From Methanomassiliicoccus sp. UBA345 (lineage in GTDB: Archaea > Thermoplasmatota > Thermoplasmata > Methanomassiliicoccales > Methanomassiliicoccaceae), in contig DATD01000026.1 in NCBI GenBank assembly GCA_002504525.1, forward strand, positions 1 through 42,425: a stretch of DNA of 42,425 nucleotides, read 5' to 3'. Position 1 is the stretch's first letter, and each line of letters opens with the position of its first letter. The notes under the pieces were generated by a model. That model was not told the DNA's origin, did not search any database, and saw only the letters and a program-made list of their open reading frames with translations. Made by a program: the position numbers and the translations under genes. This document shows positions 8,704 to 16,050 of the stretch, in pieces.

Positions 8704-8788
8704 GGGTCTGGGCCTCAATGGTAGAGCATGAGGGAGGGAAAATGTTCAGGCCATGATCGAAAGGTTCAACTGATCATCTGTCAGGAAC
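8704..8788 (+). other. Structured spacer with tRNA-like D-arm and a bulged hairpin
   Basis: CTCAATGGTAGAGC at about 8714-8727 is the typical D-arm sequence of a tRNA, and GGTTCAA at 8763-8769 resembles a T-loop. However, no acceptor or anticodon stem can be formed at normal distances. A separate hairpin is clear: GTTC (8764-8767) and CTGA (8770-8773) pair with TCAG (8781-8784) and GAAC (8785-8788), with a 2-nt bulge. It may be a decayed tRNA or a small RNA. The rest of the 8636-8908 spacer holds only promoter-like AT stretches. Confidence 0.3.
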
Positions 8789-8908
8789 GTCGCGCGTTGC
8801 CTCACATAGAGTGGAGTCAGTGAGGGCGAATGGAAGTGGATTGCCAAAACGGTGGTTCATCTCCCACTAATTAAATACAGATCCGCTATACCGGCCATAA
8901 GAATCGTT

Positions 8909-9139
8909 ATGCTGACGTCCATGAGGTTTGAGCCAGATGGGGACAAGGAGAGCGGCCGCCTGGTCATATATCTCCGCAAATCGTTCACCTGCCGTGTCCC
9001 CATAGGGCACATCGAGTACGAGAACGCCGAAGATATAGCGGCCTTGAGGAAGATCTTCATCTCAAGCCGTCCGGATGTGGAGGAAATAGGGTTCGAGACA
9101 ACGGTCGGGCTCTTCCACGAGGTCTACTTCAAGAAGTGA
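8909..9139 (+). CDS. Small protein, first of two tandem paralogues
   Basis: A 76-residue soluble protein of unknown function. Its N-terminus (MLTSMRFEPDGDKESG) aligns over 16 positions without gaps with the next protein (MELKLKFINDEGKESG), and both then have an IG-x-I-(E/K)-Y segment. This gap-free match is why I chose the ATG at 8909 over those at 8852 (a GTG) and 8921. ATTAAATA at about 8871-8878 is a plausible TATA element. The stop is 4 nt before the start of the paralogue, so the two are surely co-transcribed. Confidence 0.68.
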   Translation: MLTSMRFEPDGDKESGRLVIYLRKSFTCRVPIGHIEYENAEDIAALRKIFISSRPDVEEIGFETTVGLFHEVYFKK

Positions 9140-9143
9140 TATC

Positions 9144-9323
9144 ATGGAGCTGAAGCTGAAGTTCATCAATGATGAGGGCAAGGAGAGCGGCGTCTGCCAC
9201 GTCCATAAGATGGTAGGCGGCGAGCTGAAGAGGATCGGCGAGATCAAGTACAGCGATCAGGGAGACAAGCGGTGGATACTTGATGTCGTGAAGTTCCAAT
9301 CCGCGGTCAGCATCCTGGACTGA
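9144..9323 (+). CDS. Small protein, second of two tandem paralogues
   Basis: A 59-residue protein, MELKLKFIND at the start and SAVSILD at the end. It shares the D-x-(D/G)-KESG motif and the following IGEIKY segment with the preceding 76-residue protein, so the two arose by duplication. It has one cysteine and two histidines in VCHVHK, which might bind metal, but this is weak. No known family recognised. A T-rich stretch (GGTTTTTCATTTTC) after the stop may end the transcript. Confidence 0.65.
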   Translation: MELKLKFINDEGKESGVCHVHKMVGGELKRIGEIKYSDQGDKRWILDVVKFQSAVSILD

Positions 9324-9487
9324 AACGTCTTCTGGTTTTTCATTTTCGATAGCTTTCCATCACTCATGCGCTCGGTGAGGATGGGGCGCTTCAAGGAATG
9401 CCGGAAAGGCTCCCGTCCAGACGGGGGACGCCCTGTCGGGCTTGGCGGCGCCGGCGATCATAGGTCGTGCATCGCGACGGCAAGCCC

Positions 9488-9964
9488 TCAATCAGCTGCC
9501 AGGGAGCCCGCCAACTGCTCGACCTTCTTTCGCCAACTCTCCTCCAGGGGCCCTTTCAGATCGGTCACGTAGACCTTCAACGCTGCCGTCTTCTCCAGGC
9601 CTTTGGCCTGCAGGGCCTCGTCCATCAGGGGCTGGATGCGCTGCCATTTCGCGATCTCCTCCTCGGTGGGCATCCTGCCGTTCTTGTCCGGGCGGGGCGC
9701 CGCCTCGGTGGAGAACAACGCGTACCTCGTTCCGGCAGGCAGGTTCACCTTGCTAAGGAAGCGCCGCATCCCTCCGATCGGCTTGCCTATCCTCCCCGGG
9801 GACCCGAAGATGTACAGGTCCGCCGGCGACAGAGCCTTTGGCGAGACATCCTTGATGTGGCTGACGCTGACCTCATTCCCTCGCTCATCCAGCAGCTTTC
9901 TCAGTTCTTCGGCCACCATGGCGCCGTTGCCGTACTTCGATGCATGATATATCTCGATCCTCAT
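9488..9964 (-). CDS. Flavodoxin-family protein
   Basis: A 158-residue flavodoxin-fold protein, an FMN-binding electron carrier or NAD(P)H reductase partner. The N-terminus IEIYHASKYGNGAMVAEEL is the phosphate-binding loop region (normally T/S-x-T/Y-GN), and LYIFGSPGRIGKPIGGMRRFL is the second FMN loop. The length is normal for the family. It stands alone, downstream of the acyl-CoA synthetase operon on the same strand but separated from it by a strong hairpin. The electron partner is unknown. Confidence 0.82.
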   Translation of the reverse strand: MRIEIYHASKYGNGAMVAEELRKLLDERGNEVSVSHIKDVSPKALSPADLYIFGSPGRIGKPIGGMRRFLSKVNLPAGTRYALFSTEAAPRPDKNGRMPTEEEIAKWQRIQPLMDEALQAKGLEKTAALKVYVTDLKGPLEESWRKKVEQLAGSLAAD

Positions 9965-10076
9965 GAACGCCCCTGCTAGTCATCCGCATATCGGATATTT
10001 AGAAAAATGCGACAGATGCGGTCGTCACATCGCACCGGACGGCGATGCTGTTGCGCTATGAGAAATAGAAGACTCT

Positions 10077-10101
10077 TGCCGCACCGGCGCACGGTGCGGC
10101 A
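10077..10101 (-). terminator. Strong 10-bp hairpin after the DRTGG gene
   Basis: TGCCGCACCG and CGGTGCGGCA are exact reverse complements around the 5-nt loop GCGCA. It starts about 18 nt after the stop of the DRTGG gene on the minus strand and is followed on that strand by the pyrimidine-rich TCTTCTATTTCTC. Likely an intrinsic-style terminator or 3' stabiliser for the two-gene operon. Confidence 0.5.
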
Positions 10102-10119
10102 TAGATAATAGGTTTCCGA

Positions 10120-11121
10120 TCAGTCGCCCCAGACGGCGTCCAGGTCCACGTGCCGCCTGACCAGTTCCGCCACCATCTCGATCTTGGCGTTGTCCGAGGG
10201 GTCGATGCGGGCGATCAGCTTGTCCACCATATCGGCAGTGACCTGAGTTCCGTGCCCCACCAGTAGGACGGGGATCTTCAGCTCATCGGCCTTGACCAGG
10301 ACGGTCTGGTCTGGGTAGAGGCCCCCCGTCAGGATGAGACAGGAGGTATCGGTGGCCAGGGCGGACATGAGCATGTCCGGGCGGTCCCCTCCGGCGATGA
10401 GCGCCTTGCGGGTGAGCCGGCGCATCTCCTTCTGCGCCGATTCGGCGGTCATGCCCCCGACCATTACCTTCTCCACGCTGCGGTTGAGCCCTTCCTCGCC
10501 GGCCAGAACCTCGGCGTTCAGGCCCTCCACGAACTCCTTCACGCGAGGGTAGTTTAGCTCCTGAACGGTGGGGATGCAACCCAGGACGTTCACTCCGGCG
10601 CTCTCCATCATCTTGACGACCCTGGGGTCGTCACACATGTTCAGGATGACCCCTTTGAGCCTCTGGCCGTTGGCCCGGGCGAGACGCTCGTGGATCATGA
10701 TCTTGTCCAAGGCGTCGGGGGTGCTGTGGGAGATCAAGACTATGTCGGCCCCCAGCTCCATGGCGATGGACATGCCGTCGAGATTGTGCCGAGCTCCGGT
10801 GCTGAACAGCTCGGCGCCTTCAACCAGCATGCAATCGACGTCGTCCTTGACCTTATCAAAGCCTGCCACCACGCTCTCCATGCTGACCGGGTTGAAGATG
10901 TCATACTTCATCGGGGACAGCAGTTCTTCGCTCGCCTCCAAGTTCAGGGCCCGCTTCATCATGTGGGCATCGCGGTCCACCACACGCCGCTCCACGCACA
11001 TGACTTCCTCGCGGAAGGGCTTGTAGTAGCCCAACCGGCCTTCGAAGTTCTTGGCCAGGCCTAGAGCTATCGTGCTCTTACCAGAGTACTCGAGCATCGA
11101 ACTCAAGAATATCGTCTTCAT
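10120..11121 (-). CDS. P-loop (AAA_26) / DRTGG-domain protein coupled to acyl-CoA synthetase
   Basis: A 333-residue protein like the N-terminal part of large bacterial phosphotransacetylases and stand-alone archaeal cobyrinic/dethiobiotin synthetase-like proteins. The P-loop EYSGKST is at residues 11-17, and a DRTGG-type domain fills about residues 210-330 (it begins with VMVGGMTAESA). In Pta this region senses metabolites and does not catalyse. Its ATG overlaps the stop of the synthetase by one base (TGATG on the minus strand), so the two proteins are made together. A regulatory role on acetyl-CoA/acetate conversion is inferred. Confidence 0.8.
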   Translation of the reverse strand: MKTIFLSSMLEYSGKSTIALGLAKNFEGRLGYYKPFREEVMCVERRVVDRDAHMMKRALNLEASEELLSPMKYDIFNPVSMESVVAGFDKVKDDVDCMLVEGAELFSTGARHNLDGMSIAMELGADIVLISHSTPDALDKIMIHERLARANGQRLKGVILNMCDDPRVVKMMESAGVNVLGCIPTVQELNYPRVKEFVEGLNAEVLAGEEGLNRSVEKVMVGGMTAESAQKEMRRLTRKALIAGGDRPDMLMSALATDTSCLILTGGLYPDQTVLVKADELKIPVLLVGHGTQVTADMVDKLIARIDPSDNAKIEMVAELVRRHVDLDAVWGD

Positions 11122-13217
11122 CAGTTCTCCCTCCTCAGTACTACAAGGGCATCGACCGCATATGTGCCCTTGCCCTCATCCCCCACCATCACTGGATTGA
11201 TCTCCAGCTCCGATATCTCGGGGAAGTCGAGCGCGATCTGCGCGATCTTGAAGATCACGTCCTTCAGTGATTCGATGTCAGCGGCCTTTCCTCCGCGTGC
11301 GCCGGTGAGAATGGCATATGAACGGATAGACCTTACCATGGTGTCCACGTTGGCGCGGGTAAGTGGAGCTATGCTCTGCGTCACGTCCTTCATGATCTCC
11401 ACGAACACGCCTCCCAAGCCGAACGTGATGACCGGGCCGAACTGGTCGTCCCTGGTCATTCCGATCAGGACCTCCTTCCCCTTGACCATCTGACAAATGG
11501 TGACGCCATTGATTTGGGCGCCTGGCACACGGGCCGACACCTTGGACACCATCAGTTCGAACTCGGCCTTGACAGCGTCCTCGGAAGACACACCGACCTT
11601 GACGCCGCCCACGTCGGATTTGTGGGCGATGTCCGGGGAGTCGATCTTCATGACCACAGGGAAGCCTATCTTGGCAGCGGCCTTGGCGGCCTCCTCGGGG
11701 GTGGCGCAGGTGACCTCTTCCGGGACCGCCACGCCATAAGCCTTGAGGAGCTCCTTGCCCTCGCTCTCGCTCATGGAGGTGCGGCCGGTCGCCCTCACGG
11801 CCTCGATCGTCTCCATCACCTTCGCCTTGTCGCCCTCCTTGACCACGGGGGCGTCGTCCCCGGCGCCATCCCTCATCTTCCGATAGCGCACCATGGCGCC
11901 CAGGGACCTTATGGCCTTATCCGGGGACTCATAACAGGGAATGTTGGCTTCCTGGACCAGCTGGATGCCCGCGTTGGTCTTGGTACCTCCCACGAACGCT
12001 CCGACCACCGGCTTGTCCACATTGCCGGCGAAGGACGCCAGATTGGCCGCAACCGCAGAGATGTCCACTGTGTCGAGCGGGGCCAGGAGAACTGCCACGC
12101 AGGAAACGTTAGGATCCTCCATGACCGTTTTGATGGCAAACTCATAGCGGTCCGCTGATGCGTCCCCCAATACGTCCACGGGGTTGTAGCAGTTGGCGGC
12201 CGCAGGCAGATAGTTCTTCAGCTTCTCTATTGTCTCCTTCTCGAACGAGGCGAGTGTGAGCCCATGGTCCGAGCAGGCGTCCGCGGCCATCACACCGTGT
12301 CCTCCGGCATTTGTCACGATCGCGAGGCCGTCGCCCTTGGGCAGCGGCATATTGGAGAACACCTGCAGCAGGTCGAACATCTCATCGATTGTACTAACCC
12401 TGATGGCATTAGCCTGGCGGAACGCAGCATCATACACCTTGTCGCTGCCGGACAACGCGCCGGTATGGGACGAGGCAGCCTTGGAGCCGGAGCTCGTCCT
12501 TCCGGACTTCAGTACGATGACCGGCTTCTTCTTGGTGGTCTCATGGACCTGGCGCACGAGCTCCCTGCCGCGATTGGCCCCCTCGATGTACATCCCTATG
12601 ACATTGGTGTAAGGGTCGTCCTTCAGGTACTCCAGCAGGTCCGCCTCGTCGACGTCCACCTTGTTGCCAACGGAGATGAACGTGGAGAATCCTACCTTGG
12701 TTGCGGTGGACCAGTCCAGAAATGAGCTGCATACTGCCCCGGACTGGGACGCGATGGCAACCGACCCGGTCACCGGCTGGATGTTGGTGAACGTTCCGTT
12801 CATGCAATGGTGGGTGTTCATCATCCCCATGCAGTTGGGGCCGAGCACCCTCATGTCATATTTCTTCGCGATCTCCCCTACCCTCCTCTCGAGCAGGGCG
12901 CCTTCCTTCCCCAGCTCCTTGAACCCGGCAGTGATGACCACCACCGACTTCACACCCTTGATCCCAGCCTCTTCCATCACCGCTGGCACCAGCGTGTTCG
13001 GCACGCATATGATGGCCTGGTCGAGCTTGCCCGGTATGGCCGTCAATGACGTGTACGCACGCAGTCCCAGGATCTCATCGGCCTTGGGGTTGATAGGGTA
13101 CAGCTTTCCACGAAACTTCGAGTGAATGAGGTTGTTCAGAACGATATGACCGATCTTTCGAACGTCACTCGAGGCTCCGACCACCGCAATCGATTCTGGT
13201 TCGAACAAGGACTTCAT
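11121..13217 (-). CDS. ADP-forming acetate/acyl-CoA synthetase, fused alpha-beta
   Basis: A 698-residue single-chain NDP-forming acyl-CoA synthetase that interconverts acyl-CoA, ADP and phosphate with acid, CoA and ATP. Domain order: CoA-binding Rossmann (SIAVVGASSD at 9-18), ligase domains with LGPNCMGM and the phospho-histidine H251 in SSHTGALSG, then a C-terminal ATP-grasp domain (from about residue 470; HKSDVGGV). I chose the ATG at 13217: the protein then begins MKSLFEPESIAVVGAS as expected, and GGTTGATCC lies just upstream. ATTAAATTAAT at 13264-13274 on the minus strand is the likely TATA box. The acid substrate could be acetate or a branched or aromatic acid. Confidence 0.92.
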   Translation of the reverse strand: MKSLFEPESIAVVGASSDVRKIGHIVLNNLIHSKFRGKLYPINPKADEILGLRAYTSLTAIPGKLDQAIICVPNTLVPAVMEEAGIKGVKSVVVITAGFKELGKEGALLERRVGEIAKKYDMRVLGPNCMGMMNTHHCMNGTFTNIQPVTGSVAIASQSGAVCSSFLDWSTATKVGFSTFISVGNKVDVDEADLLEYLKDDPYTNVIGMYIEGANRGRELVRQVHETTKKKPVIVLKSGRTSSGSKAASSHTGALSGSDKVYDAAFRQANAIRVSTIDEMFDLLQVFSNMPLPKGDGLAIVTNAGGHGVMAADACSDHGLTLASFEKETIEKLKNYLPAAANCYNPVDVLGDASADRYEFAIKTVMEDPNVSCVAVLLAPLDTVDISAVAANLASFAGNVDKPVVGAFVGGTKTNAGIQLVQEANIPCYESPDKAIRSLGAMVRYRKMRDGAGDDAPVVKEGDKAKVMETIEAVRATGRTSMSESEGKELLKAYGVAVPEEVTCATPEEAAKAAAKIGFPVVMKIDSPDIAHKSDVGGVKVGVSSEDAVKAEFELMVSKVSARVPGAQINGVTICQMVKGKEVLIGMTRDDQFGPVITFGLGGVFVEIMKDVTQSIAPLTRANVDTMVRSIRSYAILTGARGGKAADIESLKDVIFKIAQIALDFPEISELEINPVMVGDEGKGTYAVDALVVLRREN

Positions 13218-13344
13218 CAGGATCAACCAGTAGTTAGCTAGATTTGAGGGGAAAAAGCGGGTTATTAATTTAATGTTATGCGTTCTGATACGACAATTGC
13301 CGAGCGTGAATAACACTAACATACTCGCGTTTTTACTGGAAAAA

Positions 13345-13358
13345 GACGAACGTTCGTC
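13345..13358. promoter_or_regulatory. Perfect 14-bp palindrome upstream of the acyl-CoA synthetase
   Basis: GACGAACGTTCGTC is its own reverse complement. It lies about 130 nt before the synthetase start and about 75 nt upstream of the TATA-like element, a position that would suit an activator. Chance is possible but unlikely at this length. Confidence 0.4.
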
Positions 13359-13385
13359 CCTTCCGGAGATGCAAAATAGAATGTT

Positions 13386-13397
13386 AATAAAAAAGGC
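13386..13397 (-). terminator. T-rich terminator of the CBS gene
   Basis: On the minus strand this reads as CGCCTTTTTTATT, about 115 nt after the CBS stop and ahead of the synthetase promoter. Confidence 0.35.
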
Positions 13398-13513
13398 GAT
13401 TTTGTCCGGTCGACGTCATCGCCCCCGATGTAAAGGGTGGGGCTTCCTGCATCCCGTCCCGGAACAGCAGGAGGCCTGCGCGAACGATGCGACGCCCGCG
13501 GCGGCCATCGGCC

Positions 13514-13906
13514 TTAGATCTTGTTCACACAGAAGTTGTTGAAGATGTCCTTCCAGAACAGGATGCCGACGCACTTGCTGTCCTTGTTCACCACCGGGAG
13601 CCGGGCCACATCGTGTTCCTTCATAAGCCGGACGGCGTCGGCCAAGGGCATGTCCTTGGTCACCGTCACCACCGGGCTGGTCATGACCTCACTGATGGTC
13701 ATGTTGACGAACCGGTTCCGGTTGGTCATGAAGCGTCGGAGAAGGTCGCGTTCGGTGAAGATGCCTACGACCTGCTTCTTCGTCTCGTCCTCCACCACCA
13801 CGCTTCCGATGTCGTTCTCGATCATTAGCTCTATGGCGCTGGAAACGGAGTCCTCAGGGGTGACGATCTCCTTCTTCTTGATCATGTAGTCCTTGACGGT
13901 GGGCAT
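13514..13906 (-). CDS. CBS-domain pair protein
   Basis: A 130-residue protein made only of two CBS domains (about residues 7-60 and 68-125). CBS pairs bind adenine nucleotides or SAM and sense energy state. Each half shows the usual D-(S/M)-V/L-x-x-A-I/V opening and the G-I-x-T/W-x-x-D ending (GIFTERDLL; GILFWKDIF). No catalytic domain is attached. CTTTAATATAAATT on the minus strand, about 30 nt before the ATG, is a good TATA box for a nearly leaderless transcript. Its target is unknown. Confidence 0.9.
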   Translation of the reverse strand: MPTVKDYMIKKKEIVTPEDSVSSAIELMIENDIGSVVVEDETKKQVVGIFTERDLLRRFMTNRNRFVNMTISEVMTSPVVTVTKDMPLADAVRLMKEHDVARLPVVNKDSKCVGILFWKDIFNNFCVNKI

Positions 13907-14052
13907 CGTATCATTTGCCGATAAGCCACAAATTTATATTAAAGTTAGTCGGGCCGATCCCTCGTCTCGTCCGGCCGCCGCCTGCCGCGGTGCGGATGGC
14001 GTTGCCGAGATGTCGGATAATTGATTTCTAGCTAGAAAACCATATCAAGTGC

Positions 14053-14574
14053 GTGAACAGCGCATCGACCGGCGAGCCCGCCCCGCAGCTGGAGCTGTCC
14101 GAGGCCTATGGTGGCCAGATCGTGCTGCATGAACTGCTGCGCAGCCGGATCGTAGTGCTGGCATTCTACCCGTCCCCGTTCGGCATGATGTGCGCGGTCG
14201 AGATGAGGCAGCTGAAGTCGATGTACGAGGAGTTCCGGGCCGCGGGAGCGGAGATACTGGGCATCGCCACCAACAGTGTTCCGGTGATGTCCGCCTTTAA
14301 GGAGCGCATCGATCTCCCGTTCCCTCAGCTGGCCGACCCCGACGGAAGGGCCAGCGCAACATTCGGCGTCCTGATAGGGAAGGAGGGATACCTGGAGGGC
14401 CGCTGCAACAGGGCGGTGATCATAGTGGACCGCGATGGGACGATAAGGTACCGCTGGATCGCCAGAGACCCCGCCCAAGGGGAGGAACCGGACTACGATG
14501 AGATGCTGGCCGTTTGCAGGGAGATCGCCGGAGACCTCACGCCCCCTTCAGCTCGATCTGATAGTACTCGGTGA
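14053..14574 (+). CDS. Peroxiredoxin (AhpC/TSA family) with altered active site
   Basis: A 173-residue thioredoxin-fold peroxidase of the Bcp/AhpC group. GEPAPQLEL is the family N-terminal signature. The peroxidatic cysteine is C47 in FYPSPFGMMC. The family pattern is P-x-x-x-(T/S)-x-x-C, but the position three before the cysteine is glycine (G44), so the hydroxyl that normally helps bind peroxide is missing. The active-site arginine is likely in GRCNRAVIIVD. The start is a GTG at 14053; no ATG is available upstream of the signature. The 3' end overlaps the convergent methyltransferase gene by 38 nt. Activity is plausible but uncertain. Confidence 0.82.
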   Translation: MNSASTGEPAPQLELSEAYGGQIVLHELLRSRIVVLAFYPSPFGMMCAVEMRQLKSMYEEFRAAGAEILGIATNSVPVMSAFKERIDLPFPQLADPDGRASATFGVLIGKEGYLEGRCNRAVIIVDRDGTIRYRWIARDPAQGEEPDYDEMLAVCREIAGDLTPPSARSDSTR

Positions 14575-15088
14575 GCTCCCACCGGCCCACGACGCGGAAG
14601 CCGGGGAACATGCCTACCGCATCGTCAGGTTCGATCCTCTCCTCCACCGGAGGCCCCATGGCGGTCGGACGGCGGGGAAAATCGACCACCGAGATGCGGC
14701 CACCAGGCTTCAGCGCTTTGTTGACGCAATCGATCATGCGTTCCGCATTCTCGACCTCGTGAAGCACATTGACCAGGACCACGCGGTCCACGGAAGCGTC
14801 GGCCAGCGGGAGGCGGGCGACGTCGGCGATGACCGGCTCGATGTTCTCCTGTCCATCTGCATGATCGAGCAATGCCTCCAGCATCTCCCTCTGCACGTCC
14901 AGCGCGATGACCTTCGAGGTCGGGCGGGCCAGGGGCACCGCGATATAGCCGGTGCCGCTTCCGAGGTCGGCGCAAATCTCATCTGGACGAGGGGACATGC
15001 GGCCGATCAGCTCCCCGGCTGGCTGTATCGCCATTCTTTGTTCGTCCCTCAGCCTCGTCCTCTCAGCGCCCGGGAACCTATGCGGCAT
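14537..15088 (-). CDS. Class I SAM-dependent methyltransferase
   Basis: A 183-residue Rossmann methyltransferase. Motif I is ADLGSGTGYIAVPLA (residues 40-54), followed by the acidic residue of motif II in VIALDVQREML, then VIADVARLPLADASVD and LVNVLHEVEN. This is the UbiE/Methyltransf_11 pattern. Substrate unknown. Its start overlaps the end of dph6 by 11 nt on the same strand, so it is co-translated with dph6, and its 3' end runs 38 nt into the convergent peroxiredoxin gene. Confidence 0.85.
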   Translation of the reverse strand: MPHRFPGAERTRLRDEQRMAIQPAGELIGRMSPRPDEICADLGSGTGYIAVPLARPTSKVIALDVQREMLEALLDHADGQENIEPVIADVARLPLADASVDRVVLVNVLHEVENAERMIDCVNKALKPGGRISVVDFPRRPTAMGPPVEERIEPDDAVGMFPGFRVVGRWELTEYYQIELKGA

Positions 15089-15758
15089 CCTTCGCCTCCA
15101 GCACCACGTCTCCGATCAGCAGCCTTCCCTCGTCCCGTGATGCCTCGGTGGTTACGTCGACCAGCGACAAGCGGGAGCGATGGAGGGGCGAATCCAGTAC
15201 CAGGGTCTCGTATTCCCCTCCCTCCCCGGATAGGTTCATGCCGTACCTGCGAGACAGGGCTCGGAGCGCATCCAGCGCGGAGGCGTCCAGCTCTCGCCCC
15301 AGCCACGATCCGTCCATCCCCTCGGACGACACCCGGACCGGGATGGCCCTGATGCCTGACATGATCATGTCTTCCATCAGCATGTCCTGGTCCTTCCGCC
15401 ACAGCGGGCTGAACACCCGGATGCCGAGGTTCTCGCACACATCGTTGATGCGGTCCCACTGATAATCGGAGGCGATCGCCCCGGTCACGACCCCGTCGAC
15501 GTCCATGCCGGAGAGCGCCTTTCGCAGTGCCTCCAGGTCGCTCTCCTCCTCCCCGGTGCTGTCCTCCGTTATCAAGGGAAGGCCCATGGCCTCGGCCATT
15601 TGGGGAAGGAATCGAAGGTTGGGCACGTGGAACACCCAGGAGTGCTCATCGGAAGGGATGACGCTGACCAGGGCGGTGAGCTGGTGCCCCATCTGCGACA
15701 TGATATGGGCGGCGTAGGTGCTGTCCTTGCCCCCCGAGAAGAGTACGGCCAAACGCAT
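15078..15758 (-). CDS. dph6: Diphthine-ammonia ligase (Dph6/ATP-PPase)
   Basis: N-type ATP pyrophosphatase that amidates diphthine on elongation factor 2, the last step of diphthamide synthesis. The PP-loop FSGGKDSTYA is at residues 8-17. Further family motifs are GAIASDYQWDRIN in the middle and GEGGEYETLVLD near the C-terminus. 226 residues is the normal archaeal length. AATCATTAA on the minus strand, about 29 nt before the ATG, suits a leaderless start and appears to be shared with the divergent zinc-ribbon gene. Confidence 0.9.
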   Translation of the reverse strand: MRLAVLFSGGKDSTYAAHIMSQMGHQLTALVSVIPSDEHSWVFHVPNLRFLPQMAEAMGLPLITEDSTGEEESDLEALRKALSGMDVDGVVTGAIASDYQWDRINDVCENLGIRVFSPLWRKDQDMLMEDMIMSGIRAIPVRVSSEGMDGSWLGRELDASALDALRALSRRYGMNLSGEGGEYETLVLDSPLHRSRLSLVDVTTEASRDEGRLLIGDVVLEAKDAA

Positions 15759-15782
15759 GAAGCAACATTCGCACCGCCCGTC

Positions 15783-15792
15783 TTAATGATTG
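15783..15792. promoter_or_regulatory. Possible bidirectional TATA element (dph6 / zinc-ribbon operon)
   Basis: TTAATGATT lies about 29 nt from the dph6 ATG (15758, minus strand) and about 29 nt from the plus-strand ATG at 15817. One AT-rich element may therefore serve two divergent leaderless genes. Confidence 0.35.
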
Positions 15793-15816
15793 AGGGCGCC
15801 GACCTTCCGCGACAGC

Positions 15817-16050
15817 ATGGCCGGCATCGCAGGGGCGACGCGGCGAGCGGCCGGACACGCCAATTATAATTATCGGTGTGTCGGTTGCGGAGCCATGTAC
15901 TGCCCCCGCTGCGACCGCACCATAAAGGAAGAGAGGCTGGAAGAGCTCGATAACGAGCTCAAGAAAAAGTTCAACAAGGACTCTATCGAGCGGGGGAAGT
16001 GCCCGGTTTGCGACGCTCCTCTGGTCCGGCTGAAGAAGGAGGCGCGGTGA
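15817..16050 (+). CDS. Small zinc-ribbon protein
   Basis: A 77-residue protein with three CxxC pairs: CVGC and CPRC close together, then CPVC near the C-terminus, separated by a charged helix (KEERLEELDNELKKKF). Likely a zinc ribbon. I chose the ATG at 15817 so that all three pairs are kept. A competing choice is the ATG at 15895, since AATTATAATTAT at 15862-15873 looks like a TATA box at leaderless distance; that product would have 51 residues and two CxxC pairs. It overlaps the next gene at TGATG. Function unknown. Confidence 0.65.
   Translation: MAGIAGATRRAAGHANYNYRCVGCGAMYCPRCDRTIKEERLEELDNELKKKFNKDSIERGKCPVCDAPLVRLKKEAR

Larger units (their letters stand above)
13218..13513. other. Spacer between the CBS gene and the acyl-CoA synthetase gene
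   Basis: Holds the synthetase promoter (TATA-like at 13264-13274), a 14-bp palindrome (13345-13358) and a T-rich terminator for the CBS gene (minus strand, about 13386-13397). I see no convincing gene. Confidence 0.5.

Noticed and set aside
8704..8775. Functional tRNA gene
   Set aside because: D-arm and T-loop-like sequences are present, but no acceptor stem or anticodon stem forms at proper spacing. Kept only as a tRNA-like finding.
13273..13542. Plus-strand frame of 89 codons in the spacer before the CBS gene
   Set aside because: Runs over the synthetase promoter, a palindrome and the 3' end of the CBS gene; no protein-like pattern.
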